A stretch of DNA of 25,285 bases, taken from Chara braunii. Lineage: Eukaryota; Streptophyta; Charophyceae; Charales; Characeae. Location: assembly GCA_003427395.1 (NCBI GenBank), contig BFEA01000303.1, positions 958,894 to 984,178 of the forward strand, read 5' to 3'. Positions within the stretch are counted from its first letter, which is position 1. Every line of letters starts with the position of its first letter. Position numbers and translations under genes: made by a program. Positions 10,212-19,655 of the stretch are shown here, one piece after another. The notes under the pieces are model-generated. The model saw only the letters and a list, made by a program, of their open reading frames with translations, made no database searches and had not been told where the DNA came from.

Positions 10212-10216
<5 letters not shown>
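10083..10216 (-). mobile_element. SINE-like element, copy B
   Basis: On the minus strand it repeats copy A almost throughout, including GTAAGAGCAG in the head and CACCTGCTGGAAAACGGGTC in the body. With copy A it makes arms of roughly 130 bases about 560 bases apart. Confidence 0.65.

Positions 10217-10244
<28 letters not shown>
10216..10244. repeat. Poly-A tract, 29 bases
   Basis: An uninterrupted A run adjoins SINE-like copy B. On the SINE strand it precedes the tRNA-like head, so it is not a simple 3' tail of that copy. Confidence 0.95.
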
Positions 10245-10305
10245 CATCAGAGAACCTCAGAGAAGCACTCCTGCCAGCATTGATTACCCTGGAATACAGG
10301 GGAAA

Positions 10306-10826
10306 GCTCAACCTCTCAAATAGCATAAAATGAAAGGTGTTGTTGGATCCCGCATGCATTCTTTCCAGAGAGTCCAGTGGGAAATGCCCAGAGTAAACGG
10401 CCGACTGAGTTTCCCAAAAGTTCCGACACGCCCATTTGCAAAAAAGGAAACCCATGGTCCATTTTTCCAGGGTGTTTCCCATTGGAAAGGTAGGGGCACT
10501 GCTAGATCAATCAGGTCCAATCCTGCAGCTAGCATAATAAACTGCGCTTTTGTCAAAATTTATGTTTTTGGGAAAATTTGTCTTGTGCCCCTGTATTTTC
10601 CATTAATTTGCGTCATGCCCCTCTGACAGCCGATTTACCCTGCAGCGCTTCCATTTCGCAATTTGTACTTCAGTGAACTGGAGAGGTCGTTTTGCCTTTG
10701 GGGTAATGGCCGTTTTTCGGGATTAGTGATCATCCATGAGACTACCACTCCTCCCAAAATATGGCCCTCATCGGATAGGCCAAATGACCTCTTCAGGACC
10801 CCCAAATACGAACTGCGCTACAGAAT
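10306..10826. other. Unassigned sequence
   Basis: No gene is supported. The part at about 10338-10370, containing TGTTGGATCCCG and GCATTCTTTCCAG, recurs inverted at about 11367-11398, so some of this stretch is dispersed repeat. Open frames on the minus strand have no motif I trust. Confidence 0.4.
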
Positions 10827-10909
10827 GTACACGTACGGTGCCTTTCCGTACAAAACGTACAGGTAATATCTGTACGGGAACCTGTACATCTCGTACGCCC
10901 CCGTACGGG
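10827..10909. repeat. Cluster of eight GTAC motifs
   Basis: Eight GTAC tetramers occur in 83 bases, several inside longer palindromes such as CCCGTACGGG and ACGTAC. One, at 10845-10853, reads TCCGTACAA, which fits the published plant SBP-box site TNCGTACAA. Whether this is regulatory or merely repeat sequence cannot be decided here. Confidence 0.6.
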
Positions 10910-11077
10910 AAAAAAAAAAAAAAAAAAGGTCATCAAAAAAACTCGAAGAACATATATGTGCTGCAACAGCACAAAACAAGCAACATTTGGCTGAGCACCA
11001 TTGGCAGATTCTTATTATAATTTGAGGGGGGAAATAAAAACAGTACCGGATTAAAAAAAAAAAAAAAAAAAATTAGC

Positions 11078-11152
11078 GTACGAGTAGCGTACGAGTGCAT
11101 GAGTCCGACTCGTACTCGTAGGAGGGTGTGTACAAGTTGCAATGTAGAGTAC
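11078..11152. repeat. Second GTAC cluster, five motifs
   Basis: Five GTAC tetramers occur in 75 bases, beginning with a direct repeat of AGCGTACGAGT at 11076 and 11087. It lies about 170 bases beyond the first cluster, next to a poly-A run. Confidence 0.6.
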
Positions 11153-11287
11153 GAATTGCAAAACGGAACATAACTCAATTGGGGCGAAAAAACGCAGTTA
11201 GTAGCTGAAGCGACAGTTATCCTATCAATTTCAATTTTTGTAATTTGATTTTTTCTCCTCTGGTTACTACTTTCAATATTATTGAAG

Positions 11288-11354
11288 GGACGCTCGACCC
11301 GCTTTTTTTTTTTTTTTTTTTTTTTTTTTAGCAGGTGCAACTCCCCACCAATAC
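11288..11354 (-). mobile_element. SINE-like fragment, copy C, with internal T-run expansion
   Basis: On the plus strand GGGACGCTCGACCCGC is followed by 27 T (11303-11329) and then AGCAGGTGCAACTCCCCACC. Other copies have only four T and two C between the same blocks. The run therefore seems to have grown inside an existing copy. Confidence 0.6.
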
Positions 11355-12205
11355 AAAAAAAAGGAAACCCTGGAAAGAATGCATTCGGGATCCAACAGCA
11401 CCGGTGGTCTGATGTGTTTGGGAGGACAAGCTTTCCTGTTTAGGAATATGAATCCCAGATACTGCCGGGAAAGGAAGCACACGGGTTGGATCTTCAAGAA
11501 ACCTGGTGTGTCCGTCCGCGCCCGCAGAGCCTTGTTGGGGGAGCAATCATTGTACTAGGCCCCTGCTTTCCATGGCTTTCCAGGCCTGCCCCGTACCTGG
11601 GCCTCCAGCTGGCCACAAAAGTGGGTTGAATAGTGAGCATGAGCCAATGGAGTTCACAGACAACGATGTTGAAACAGTCCTTTTCTTTCCTTTTTATGTC
11701 CAGGCCCGCAGAGCTCCCCTGTGGGACCTGGAAGAAAGTTTCTACCCACCTTTCCGGACATTGTCACACACCTCTGGAATCTTGATGTATGTGTAAAGGA
11801 TGAGATTGTATCTTTAGCATCCTTTTTTTTTTTTTTTTTTTGGCAACTTCTTAGTCCGGGGGGGTGTCCATTTTAACCACAAGTACCTTTCTCAGCTACG
11901 GATGCACAGCCTAAGAACGCTCTGCATGCCCCACAAAAAGGGACTCCGAGTCGGCGTGGACCTCTCTTTTGTAAGTTGAATAAATAAATAAATTGATATC
12001 CTTGTGCAAGCCTCTATCCCAGTGGTGGATTGACGTCTTAGCAGTCGGGTGGCTCCGTCCATTGGTAGTGAGCTGCAACAGGTGGAAACTGGGTACGATG
12101 TACCTTAGATACGTCGGACAAAATAGTCTCTTAAACTTTCTTGCTGGCCTCATTTTGGCTGGACCAGGTGCTGCCCACCATTTTGGTCCAGTATCCAAAT
12201 CGGCG
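11355..12205. other. Unassigned sequence
   Basis: No gene is supported. It contains the inverse partner of the 10338-10370 repeat at its left and a T-run at about 11822-11840. Open frames lack recognisable motifs. Confidence 0.4.
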
Positions 12206-12597
12206 TGTATTTGTTTTTCAGGTGCGGGAAGGTACAAAGCAATGGGGTTTAAACCACCAGTGCCTAGCCGTTGATAAGGCCTGTGGNGCAGCCTACCGGT
12301 ATCCCNAACCTTGCCGAGCCTTGAGCTGCCGGTAGGTACACATCGGAAGGGAAAAAAAAAAGACAAAAAANAAAAAATAGCCATTCTTCTGCGAAAAAAG
12401 TGTATTTGTTTTTCAGGTGCGGGAAGGTACAAAGCAATGGGGTTTAAACCACCAGTACCTAGCCGTTGATAAGGCCTGTGGCGCAGCCTACCNGTATCCC
12501 GAACCTTGCCGAGCCTCGAGCTGCCGGTAGGTACACATCGGAAGGGGAAAAAAAAAGACAAAAAAAAAAAAAGCCATTCTTCCGCGAAAAAAAAGAA
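12206..12597. repeat. Tandem duplication of a 195-bp unit
   Basis: The unit 12206-12400 is repeated at 12401-12597 with few differences. On the minus strand each unit has GGTACTGGTGGTTTAAACCC, a sequence seen again near 21297-21317 and in altered form near 12908-12925, so the unit carries a dispersed repeat with a box B-like palindrome. Four Ns (12287, 12306, 12371, 12493) fall in the pair, consistent with ambiguous assembly of nearly equal copies. Confidence 0.9.
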
Positions 12598-12645
12598 ATT
12601 GAAAAACAAAGATACCCGTTTTGCACTTTCCATGTTTGGGTTGCG

Positions 12646-12647
<2 letters not shown>

Positions 12648-12707
<60 letters not shown>
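12648..12707. repeat. (GA)n microsatellite
   Basis: Thirty uninterrupted GA units occur here. Confidence 0.98.
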
Positions 12708-12709
<2 letters not shown>

Positions 12710-12814
12710 CCTCCCCGCCCTTGAATTTTGCTGTTTCTTTTTCTTTCTTCTTTTCTTGTTTTTTGAAGTGGTACCTTAATATCTCGTTTTTTTTTTTCTT
12801 CGGTTATTTTAATT

Positions 12815-13060
12815 TCTAAAGAAAAACAGCTCCTACCGGTCCTTCAACTCCCCGGCCCCCAAATGTCGTGCGGATTAACGGCCTCGACTTTTTCTTTAGT
12901 TGGGCGAGGTACTGGTGGTTGAAGTGGATATAAGAGCAGCCACTTTAGGTGTGCCCCAGGTGTAAAGGGTCCATATGATGGTGGGGACTCTGGGGACCAC
13001 CATCTGCTGGAAAGTGGGTCCTGAGAAAACTCTGATCTCAAATCTGTGCATGGGTTCAAA
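12815..13060 (+). mobile_element. SINE-like element, copy D, longest of the family
   Basis: The left end TTCTAAAGAAAAACAG matches the segment just upstream of copy A. It continues with GAGGTACTGGTGGTTGAAG, then the box A-like GGATATAAGAGCAGCC and the body CTGCTGGAAAGTGGGTCC, and ends near GGGTTCAAACCCC, a good box B-like palindrome. A pol III-type tRNA origin is plausible, but the arrangement differs from copy A and no cloverleaf can be drawn with confidence. Confidence 0.5.
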
Positions 13061-13094
13061 CCCCAGCTGCAACCATTGCCAGCAAACTTCAAAA

Positions 13095-13106
13095 TGTGTG
13101 TGTGTA

Positions 13107-13156
<50 letters not shown>

Positions 13157-13223
13157 GGTGGGTGGGCCGCCGTGTGCGTGTGAGTGTGTGTGTGTGCACG
13201 CACGCACGTGTGCGCTGGCATGC
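13095..13223. repeat. Compound GT-rich microsatellite
   Basis: A (GT)n tract passes into GGGT repeats and then mixed GT/GC repeats. Confidence 0.97.
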
Positions 13224-13236
13224 GAAAAAAAAAGAA

Positions 13237-13427
13237 GGGGAAACTACGAGGGAGTCACAAAAATGAGTTATAATTGCAGTATGGGCCATGATAGAGTTTG
13301 CAATTGCAGTTCGGGCAATGTATACAACTCAGCTTTCTGGCCAGGTAGGGTGCCCGAAGTGCAATTGCAAAATGTATCTTGGCCCATAGTGTAATTATAA
13401 CTCGTTTTCGTGACTCCCCGCATAGTG
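13237..13427. mobile_element. Palindromic MITE, copy 2
   Basis: Starts GGGGAAACTACGAGGGAGTC and ends GACTCCCCGCATAGT. The arms pair through TATAATTGCA, TTTGCAATTGCA and TTCGGGCA around a loop containing CTTTCTGGCCAG. The best-preserved left half among the copies. Confidence 0.85.
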
Positions 13428-13527
13428 AAAAAGAAAAGAACGCAAGAAAAGAAAAGAAACCTCTGAAAACAATGATGCTTGACAGCGTTCATTCCCCTGG
13501 ATTCCAGGGAATTAGCTGTCCCTTTTT

Positions 13528-13625
13528 TGTCTGGGAAAACTACGGCACAGTCACGGATTCAGTTTCAAAATGCAGTCTAGGCAAAATGCTGAAAATGTTA
13601 AATGTATACAAGCTAGCTTTAGGGT
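13528..13625 (+). repeat. Diverged left half of the palindromic MITE
   Basis: GGGAAAACTACGG, CAGTCACGGATTCAGTTT, ATGCAGTCTAGGC and ATGTATACAAGCTAGCTT follow the order of the left arm and loop of copy 2, with many substitutions. The right arm is not recognisable. Confidence 0.5.
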
Positions 13626-13823
13626 GGGGGTTGTGTCATGTTCAGATGCGTGGAATGCATTTTGACTGGGGATTAGCTGTCCTTACTGTCCTGAATTTGG
13701 GGGGGGGGGGAATCGCCTCTTCAGCCGTCTACGGGCCGCCTGATTATGACCATTTTCCAAGCTATCCCTGATTCCCTGTGTCCTTCACAATTATACAGCA
13801 TTACCACTCTGTCACTCGATAAT

Positions 13824-13943
13824 AGCCTCGCGCCAGTACTCTTGAAATGTGCAAAACGAGAGTGAATCTTCTGCTAGAACATGGAAAGATACACCGCCAT
13901 GATTTTTGTCTTTTGTGCGTGTGGAGAGTAGTGGAGGACGCCC
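13824..13943. mobile_element. 120-bp MITE, copy 1, target duplication AAT
   Basis: Imperfect inverted ends (AGCCTCGCGCCAGTACTC and, inverse, GGGCGTCCTCCACTACTC) are flanked by AAT at 13821-13823 and 13944-13946. The interior contains GAAAGATACACCGCCATG and a TTTTTGTCTTTT block shared with copies at 14004 and 24254. Confidence 0.65.
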
Positions 13944-14003
13944 AATGTGCAAAATGGCGAGTTCTCACCGACATCTGAAGGGCCTGAGAACTCACGAAAT
14001 TCA

Positions 14004-14127
14004 GGGCCTCTCCACACTACTCCCGGAATGTGCGAAATGGAAGATGTATCTTCTGCAGAAACATAGAAAGATACAACTGCCATAGGTTTTGTCTTTTTCA
14101 CATTTGGAGAGTCGTGTGGCAATGCCC
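14004..14127. mobile_element. 124-bp MITE, copy 2
   Basis: Ends GGGCCTCTCCACACTACTC and, inverse, GGGCATTGCCACACGACTC. Internal blocks TATCTTCTGC, GAAAGATACAACTGCCAT and GTTTTGTCTTTTTCACA match copy 1 in order. Target duplication is not clear. Confidence 0.65.
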
Positions 14128-14209
14128 AGATTCATGGGTGTATGGCTCCCCGAAACAAGGAACTCACCAAGCACATGAAGTTCAACATGTTTGCACAGAT
14201 TGCAAATTG

Positions 14210-14340
14210 TAGACTGTACTCGGACACTGGCCCCGATTTCCCGGCAGGTGCAGCTCCCCACCAATAAGATGGAGCCTTCAACACAGGGACCCGCTTACCG
14301 AGGAATCCGATGCTCTAATCACCTCGTTGAGTGGCCTTCC
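14210..14340 (-). mobile_element. SINE-like element, copy E
   Basis: On the minus strand it has a tRNA-like head: GAGGTGATTAGAGCATCGGA looks like a box A with D-arm, and GTGTTGAAGGCTCC stands at box B distance. The body TATTGGTGGGGAGCTGCACC then leads to the family's 3' part. This copy gives the clearest hint that the family descends from a tRNA. Confidence 0.6.
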
Positions 14341-14361
14341 CACATAATATGAAGATTCAAC

Positions 14362-14510
14362 AGGGCAAGATACAGTTTGCAATTGCACTTCGGGCACCCT
14401 ACCTGGCCAGAAAGCTGGGTTGTATACATTGCCCGAACTGCAATTCGAAACTGTATCTTGGCCCATAATGCAATTATAACTCATTTTTGTGACTCCCGCA
14501 TAGTTTCCCC
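14362..14510. mobile_element. Palindromic MITE, copy 3, left end missing
   Basis: ATACAGTTTGCAATTGCACT through the loop CTGGCCAGAAAGCTGGG to the right end CCGCATAGTTTCCCC matches the other copies. About 45 bases of the left terminus are absent. Confidence 0.8.
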
Positions 14511-14898
14511 TATATAAGGGAAGAAGAAAAAGGAATCACGGATCGTGCATAAGGACAAACAAGTTTCTAACGAGTGCCATGATCTTTAAGCCACCCTCAC
14601 TCCAACATAACTAACATCCTTGCCTGTGCCTGACCCAGCTGACGGTTAGATTCACTCAAATGGAGTCCTCTGGCACTGCCAAATCTGGTAAGTAAACCCT
14701 AGTATGTCATTGACTAGAAAACAAACCGGTCCAGAGTGGCGGTCTGGATGGGTCCCAAGCTCACCCAAAGAAGTGGCTGGCCAAAAGCGCCTACAAAGCT
14801 CTACTTGCAGGTGGGGATTTAAAAGAAAGCAAAAAAAAAGGTTAAAAAAAAGTCCAGGTTGTTGTAGAGGCTGGCTACTAGGCATATGACAGGCCTGC
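14511..14898. other. Unassigned sequence
   Basis: I see no supported gene or repeat between palindromic MITE copy 3 and the probable LTR. Confidence 0.4.
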
Positions 14899-16231
14899 TG
14901 TGACGCCCAACCTCACGCGCGGCGCGAATTCCTGATCGGAGTGGGAGTGGGCCTGGAAGTGCGAAAAGGGGTGTGACAAGGATTTTTGGAAAGTGGGGGT
15001 GGAGTCCCAGTCCGGAACTGAGATCTCATGTGGCAAGTTTCAGAGCTAGAGATGTAAAAGGGTAGGCGCGGGTCCAAGTCTGAGCGTGGAGCTACCACCT
15101 CGGTTGGTTCCGTCGCCTGGGTCGGACTCATACTTGGTGCACAGGCGGAATGCTATGGCTATCGCTCTGTCCGACCACTTGTTGGCGTCGTGTGTTACTG
15201 GTCTCAAAGTCAGGCGCAGCTTGCCGTAGCCAGAGGCTGTGCGCTCGTCGCTCTTCCTCCGATCGGGTTCGCCGGATGAAGCCAGAGGCTCGGTACTCAC
15301 GGTCTTGCAAGCATTCCGAACACGGGGGTTGGGGCCAATATGGAGTGATGGCACGCCAAGGGATGATGGTCAGCGAATGGAAGGGCAGTACGTGGTGGTA
15401 GGGAGGGAAGTCGGTTTCCAGAATAATTATTCCCGGTTCCACGAGGAGGTGGCACGTTTATGAGCTGGGGAATTCAGGGTGGTGGGGAATGCACTCGTGA
15501 ACTCGGTCGATGTCCCACTCGCAGATACGTTCGTGTCCCACCGGGTATGGGAATTCAGGAAGTTCTCTCCTCGGTCGTGCAGACAAACACACGTGTTCCC
15601 AATATTCTCGGAATTTCGGATCCCTCAGACACTCGCGGGCCGTAATTTGAAGAGGGATCTCAATATTCATGTTGTGGGTGAGGAAGAAAACCCCGTTATT
15701 CGAGAGGTTAGTCGAGTTCGGGTTTCGCAGGCGCGCGTGTAGGCAGCTATCGTTTCGATCGGGCTTACACGCACGTGCGCGAAGCTTGCCCTCAGTTGGG
15801 TAGAAAAGAGAAACCAGCGAGACACGCGATGTGTTGTTTTCCTATAGATGATCATCTATCATGTCTACCTATTCCATACACAGAAAGCATCACGCCTATC
15901 TATTAGTCATGCACCTAGCCTACATACAACCAGAAAGGACAGAGGATCATGCGATAACTCTTGTGGTAAGTTATCGCAGGGATTCCACACCAGCCCAGAT
16001 TGCTGACAATCAATCCATCAAAATTGCCAATTCAAAAAGACAGAAAGTGGGGGAAGACAACCATACATCAGTCTCGAAAAGAAACAAAGGAAAGATCCAA
16101 GATACCGATTCAGAAAAGGACAAGGGCGTCTGGCGCCGGATATCAAAATTGTTCAGAAGGATAGAAGAAGGGCCAAAATTATTTGGAGGGATAAAAAGAA
16201 CACCACCACAACACATCCCGTCTCTCTTTTT

Positions 16232-16303
<72 letters not shown>

Positions 16304-17258
16304 ACAACATCCCGATGCGGGCAGTCCGTCGCCTCGCACCTACGCCGAGTTGTCAACCCGTTTGGTCCGAGCATGCCCGTCAGGTTCGCCCGTGTGCCAC
16401 AGTCTGTCACGGCCCCACTTCAACCCCACAAGCCCAGCACCAGCTCGTCGGATCGCCGAACTCTCTACTCACCTACCAACTCCTGCTCGTTAGCCGATCC
16501 TCTCGACCTCGCTAACTTTAAAAAAGTCTTGTGAAATTTATAGCATGCATGCTTTGCTCGAGATACTCGGGATCATGTTTAGGTGGCAGGAAGGCGGCAG
16601 GTGCCTACGCCTGCATGGTCAGGCCGCGGCGTGGGGGATGTAGCCACACTCCACACATGGATCCGGTCATGAAAGCGTTCAGGCCAGTAGGAGGCGGGTG
16701 GGGAAGGTATATGCGCACAAGGGCGCCGCAAAAGATATCAAGAACAAGAGGATTACAGTTGCAATCACGCCCGCCAAAACAAAGATTACAGTTACACACG
16801 AGTTAGAACACAGTTCTTGGCGCGGCTGAGCGTGTGCAAGCAGGAAGCGCCGCGCAGCAGAAATTGAGATGCGCCCCAATTCCTAGTCTAAATCCTAATT
16901 GCAAAAAGAAAATCCGAACGAAGCAAATTCTGAGAGCCCGCGGGGGCTCGACATCAGTTGAAAATTCAAAAAGATTTCCCCGCGCGACAATCGCGCCAAA
17001 ATTCCCATTTCCCACAGCAGAACAAGAAATAAGCTATGGCAACCGTTATTCGTCGCGCTCGCTAAGGCGCGATCAACTATCAACCGTCGTGGGACCAGGC
17101 AGGCCCCCAACCCCCTTTCCAAAAGGACGCGAAAGCACAAGGACGCATAATGCAAGGGCATCGACACAATTCACGAGGCCATCCCAACTCAACCAACGTC
17201 AACTCCCGTTGTAGCCTCGCGTAGAAGATTGCGGGGTTGCAGAAAGTAGTTCGTCACA
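14899..17258. mobile_element. Probable solo LTR, 2.36 kb
   Basis: The segment begins TGTGACGCCC, a start common among plant Ty3/gypsy LTRs, and ends CGTCACA, so the seven terminal bases are exact inverse repeats. CTGC flanks both ends (14895-14898 and 17259-17262). Sequence past the first seven bases is not inverse-repeated, which speaks for an LTR over a DNA transposon. The inside has a CT microsatellite at 16235 and no recognisable gag or pol. One minus frame (15128-15670) is open apart from a stop at 15458-15460, but shows no known motif. Orientation is not determined. Confidence 0.42.
16235..16300. repeat. (CT)n microsatellite
   Basis: About 33 CT units, lying inside the probable 2.36-kb LTR. 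Confidence 0.98.
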
Positions 17259-17711
17259 CTGCCAGCACCTGACCACTTGATCATTCCGATGTATTGCCTA
17301 TCCGGTTCCCTATGAGACACCCTCCCACCCTTACTCATCATCACGATCCCCAGCGCATCCCTACTCCCAAGGTCCTAGTACCTGATTATACCCAGGATCA
17401 TCACCCATTCTAGTGATCTTTGACCGGACAAGCAAGCCATGCATAGTCTAGACCCAATATACAACACCATGGACGATCCCTTGGGTGGTGCGCAGACAGT
17501 GTCTGTAATAGCTTACGTGTGTCAGCCCAACGGGGTACGCAAGTGACCATGCATTATGTAAATACGTGCCGGTGTGTCTGTGCAGAGGTGCAGAGTTTTG
17601 GACCTGCAGCCTCAGACCACAATGTGCATTTACAACCGGTGGTTAGGTGCCCTACGGCCCCTACCCACTGCAGTGAGCCACAGGCCGTTTGCCCATGTGT
17701 TGCTCATAATA
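17259..17711. other. Unassigned sequence
   Basis: No gene, RNA or repeat that I can support. Confidence 0.4.
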
Positions 17712-17975
17712 GCGAAAGAGCAGCCTTGTTCGGTTGGTTAGGCACACAAGTGGCATTCAGGAGGTTGTGGGTTCTATGCTGACGGATGGGCTGGTGCACG
17801 CTTGGTGCCATCCAGCTGAGATGCTCCGCTTGCTCCAGCTGGTCCGTATAAGTAGGGTCTTGAGCCAACACGGCTGTGGGTGTTTTGTGATATTCACGAA
17901 TCACTATACTCTCAAAAAAAGCACGACTGTGCCAGACTGTTTCGTTGGACTTTCGCCGAATCATCAGGAGGTTGA
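17712..17975 (+). mobile_element. tRNA-derived SINE-like element
   Basis: A tRNA-like head is visible: TTGTTCGGTTGGTTAGGCAC matches a D-arm and box A, and 17766 onward GTTGTGGGTTCTATGCTGAC matches a T-arm and box B with damage in the last positions. The spacing, near 39 bases, suits a tRNA. The acceptor and anticodon arms do not pair well, so it is not a tRNA gene. Downstream, 17881-17968 recurs at 18301-18380, which may be the SINE 3' body. Confidence 0.55.
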
Positions 17976-18300
17976 ACCCCAACAGTCTGCCCGATATTCA
18001 TTTCACTGATCATGGATGAGGACTCAGCACATCGCCCAGAGTTAGCGATACCCATCCTTGAGAGAAACGTGGCCGCCTTTACTCACACCAACCGTGCAAT
18101 AATACTAGCAGACTGCGGGTCCAAACCCTTGACAAGAACGGCAGTACGTCTCAGAAACTAATCTGACACAGTCATAAAACCCACTCTACACACCCACTCA
18201 GCCATGGACATCCAATGGCATGACCACTAGTACTGTCCCAAGTTCTCCCAACCCTAGCCACATAGATCCGCCGAACCGAGAGATTAGCAAGCCCCTATTG
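17976..18300. other. Unassigned spacer between two repeat copies
   Basis: No supported gene. It separates the two copies of the roughly 80-bp repeat at 17881 and 18301. Confidence 0.4.
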
Positions 18301-18380
18301 TGTGTTGTCATATCCGCTATACACTCAAAAAAAGCACGACTGTGCCAGACTGTTTCGTCGGATTTTCACCGACTCATTGG
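18301..18380 (+). repeat. Second copy of an 80-bp dispersed repeat
   Basis: Shares ACTCTCAAAAAAAGC-type sequence, then GCACGACTGTGCCAGACTGT and TTCGTCGGATTTTC with 17881-17968, in the same orientation. Confidence 0.85.
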
Positions 18381-18549
18381 CTGTCTGCCCGAGATGTGAG
18401 TGGGTTGTGTGTGGTGTCTAAGAAAGTGTTGGAGTTAGACACTGCTGTTACTTTATGGGGGTGGAGGAAGTTCATGGGAGAGGACCTGGTACAGCTAGTG
18501 GCAATAGGCTTGGGTGTTGCTTTAGCCAGGCCCCCACCAGCGGCCCCAA

Positions 18550-18646
18550 CCCTGGCTGGCTAGGGGCAACATGCAATCCCTTTATTGTGAAGTAGCTATG
18601 CCCTGGCTAGGGCAACATGCAATCCCTTCATTGTGAGGTAGCTATG
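18550..18646. repeat. Tandem duplication of a 46-51 bp unit
   Basis: CCCTGGCT...GCAACATGCAATCCCTT...GTAGCTATG occurs at 18550-18600 and again at 18601-18646 with two substitutions and a small length difference. Confidence 0.92.
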
Positions 18647-18765
18647 CTTGCAGCGGACTTCTGAATATAGTGTTAGGAGTAGTGGTTTCTGGTTGAAAGG
18701 TGAATTGAGAATCTCAGAGCAATCTAGTAGCTTAGTTCAGAAAAAACTTCAAAAAAGAGAGGTGG

Positions 18766-19201
18766 GTGAGGCATTTAAACATTCAATTTGACATAAATCT
18801 AATCAAACACATCAAATTTTTCCAGAATATTAGACAGCGCCCAGCTAAATTCTCCTCTTTGCAATGGCAGATCATTCATCTATGTCTGCCCACTAACGAC
18901 TGGATTGTGGATCACTCCACACTGGAGCAGCAAGGAATAACACTTCCTCATTTGGTGTAAAGCTTGTCTGTCTGCATTTCCAAGTAGAAACTTTTGTGAA
19001 ACAATAGAGCATAAATTTTCTGCAATGTCGAGGATCTGTGCTGATCTGGAGATGCTGGTACCGTGTCTGGACTCTGGAGGGCACTTACAGGGGTGGACTG
19101 GCCTTGGGACTGGAGGGCTATCCTTTTTGGCCATTGGGAACCTCTTCTGTTCACACCCATTAATTTTCAATCTAACTTCTTTGATATTGGACGCAAAGCG
19201 A

Positions 19202-19241
<40 letters not shown>

Positions 19242-19640
19242 GGACAAATGTGGTCCTCGTGATATAAATGTTGTGTCCGTGAGAGAGAAGAGGTGACCCT
19301 AGACTCCTAGAGGGTGCTGGATGGGGAGATTCCATAGTACAATTTGTCCAAACAGAAATCAGAGCCCATTGGGTGATTTAATTTACTAAGGAGAAATTGA
19401 ACAAGTTCACACAAAAACAAGACATAAATGATAAATCAAAGTTATCAAACAATTCAGAATTTTACAATAGACTGGCTGGGGGAACCAATAGAGCCGTCCT
19501 TGATAAAAAGCACACTGGACTGGGGCAGAAGAGACAGAGGGGGTCCTCTCAAGAAGAATTTCTAACTGGTCTTCCCGACTCTTCCGAAATTGATTTACGG
19601 GCTGTTCTCAGGGACCCCCTGTTTTTTTTTCCAGATCCAT
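18766..19640 (+). pseudogene. Possible decayed LINE C-terminal coding sequence
   Basis: Plus-strand translations read like the end of a LINE ORF2, in changing frames. From 18766 come SLQWQIIHLCLPTNDWIVDH and STLEQQGI, similar in layout to the segment before a zf-RVT finger. Another frame then gives ETIEHKFSAMSRICADLEML. Beyond a 37-base T run, a frame from 19397 is open for 93 codons. No intact finger can be shown, and similarity is by eye only. It is unlike the zf-RVT region of the LINE at 461. Confidence 0.3.
19204..19240. repeat. Poly-T tract, 37 bases
   Basis: An uninterrupted T run interrupts the possible LINE remnant. Confidence 0.97.
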
Positions 19641-19655
19641 TTCCCCCCCCTCTGA

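Noticed and set aside
11911-12633. 240-codon minus frame with an internal repeat
   Set aside because: The repetition is just the 195-bp DNA duplication translated, with A/T runs giving poly-Phe; contains Ns and no domain.
12466-12819. Frames rich in Arg-Glu or Leu-Ser over microsatellites (also at 16010-16493)
   Set aside because: They are translations of (GA)n and (CT)n.
15128-15670. Minus-strand frame of about 180 codons with one stop, looking somewhat protein-like
   Set aside because: No recognisable motif, GC-rich sequence has few stops, and it lies inside the probable 2.36-kb LTR.
17720-17790. A functional tRNA gene
   Set aside because: Boxes A and B are visible but acceptor and anticodon stems do not pair and box B is damaged.
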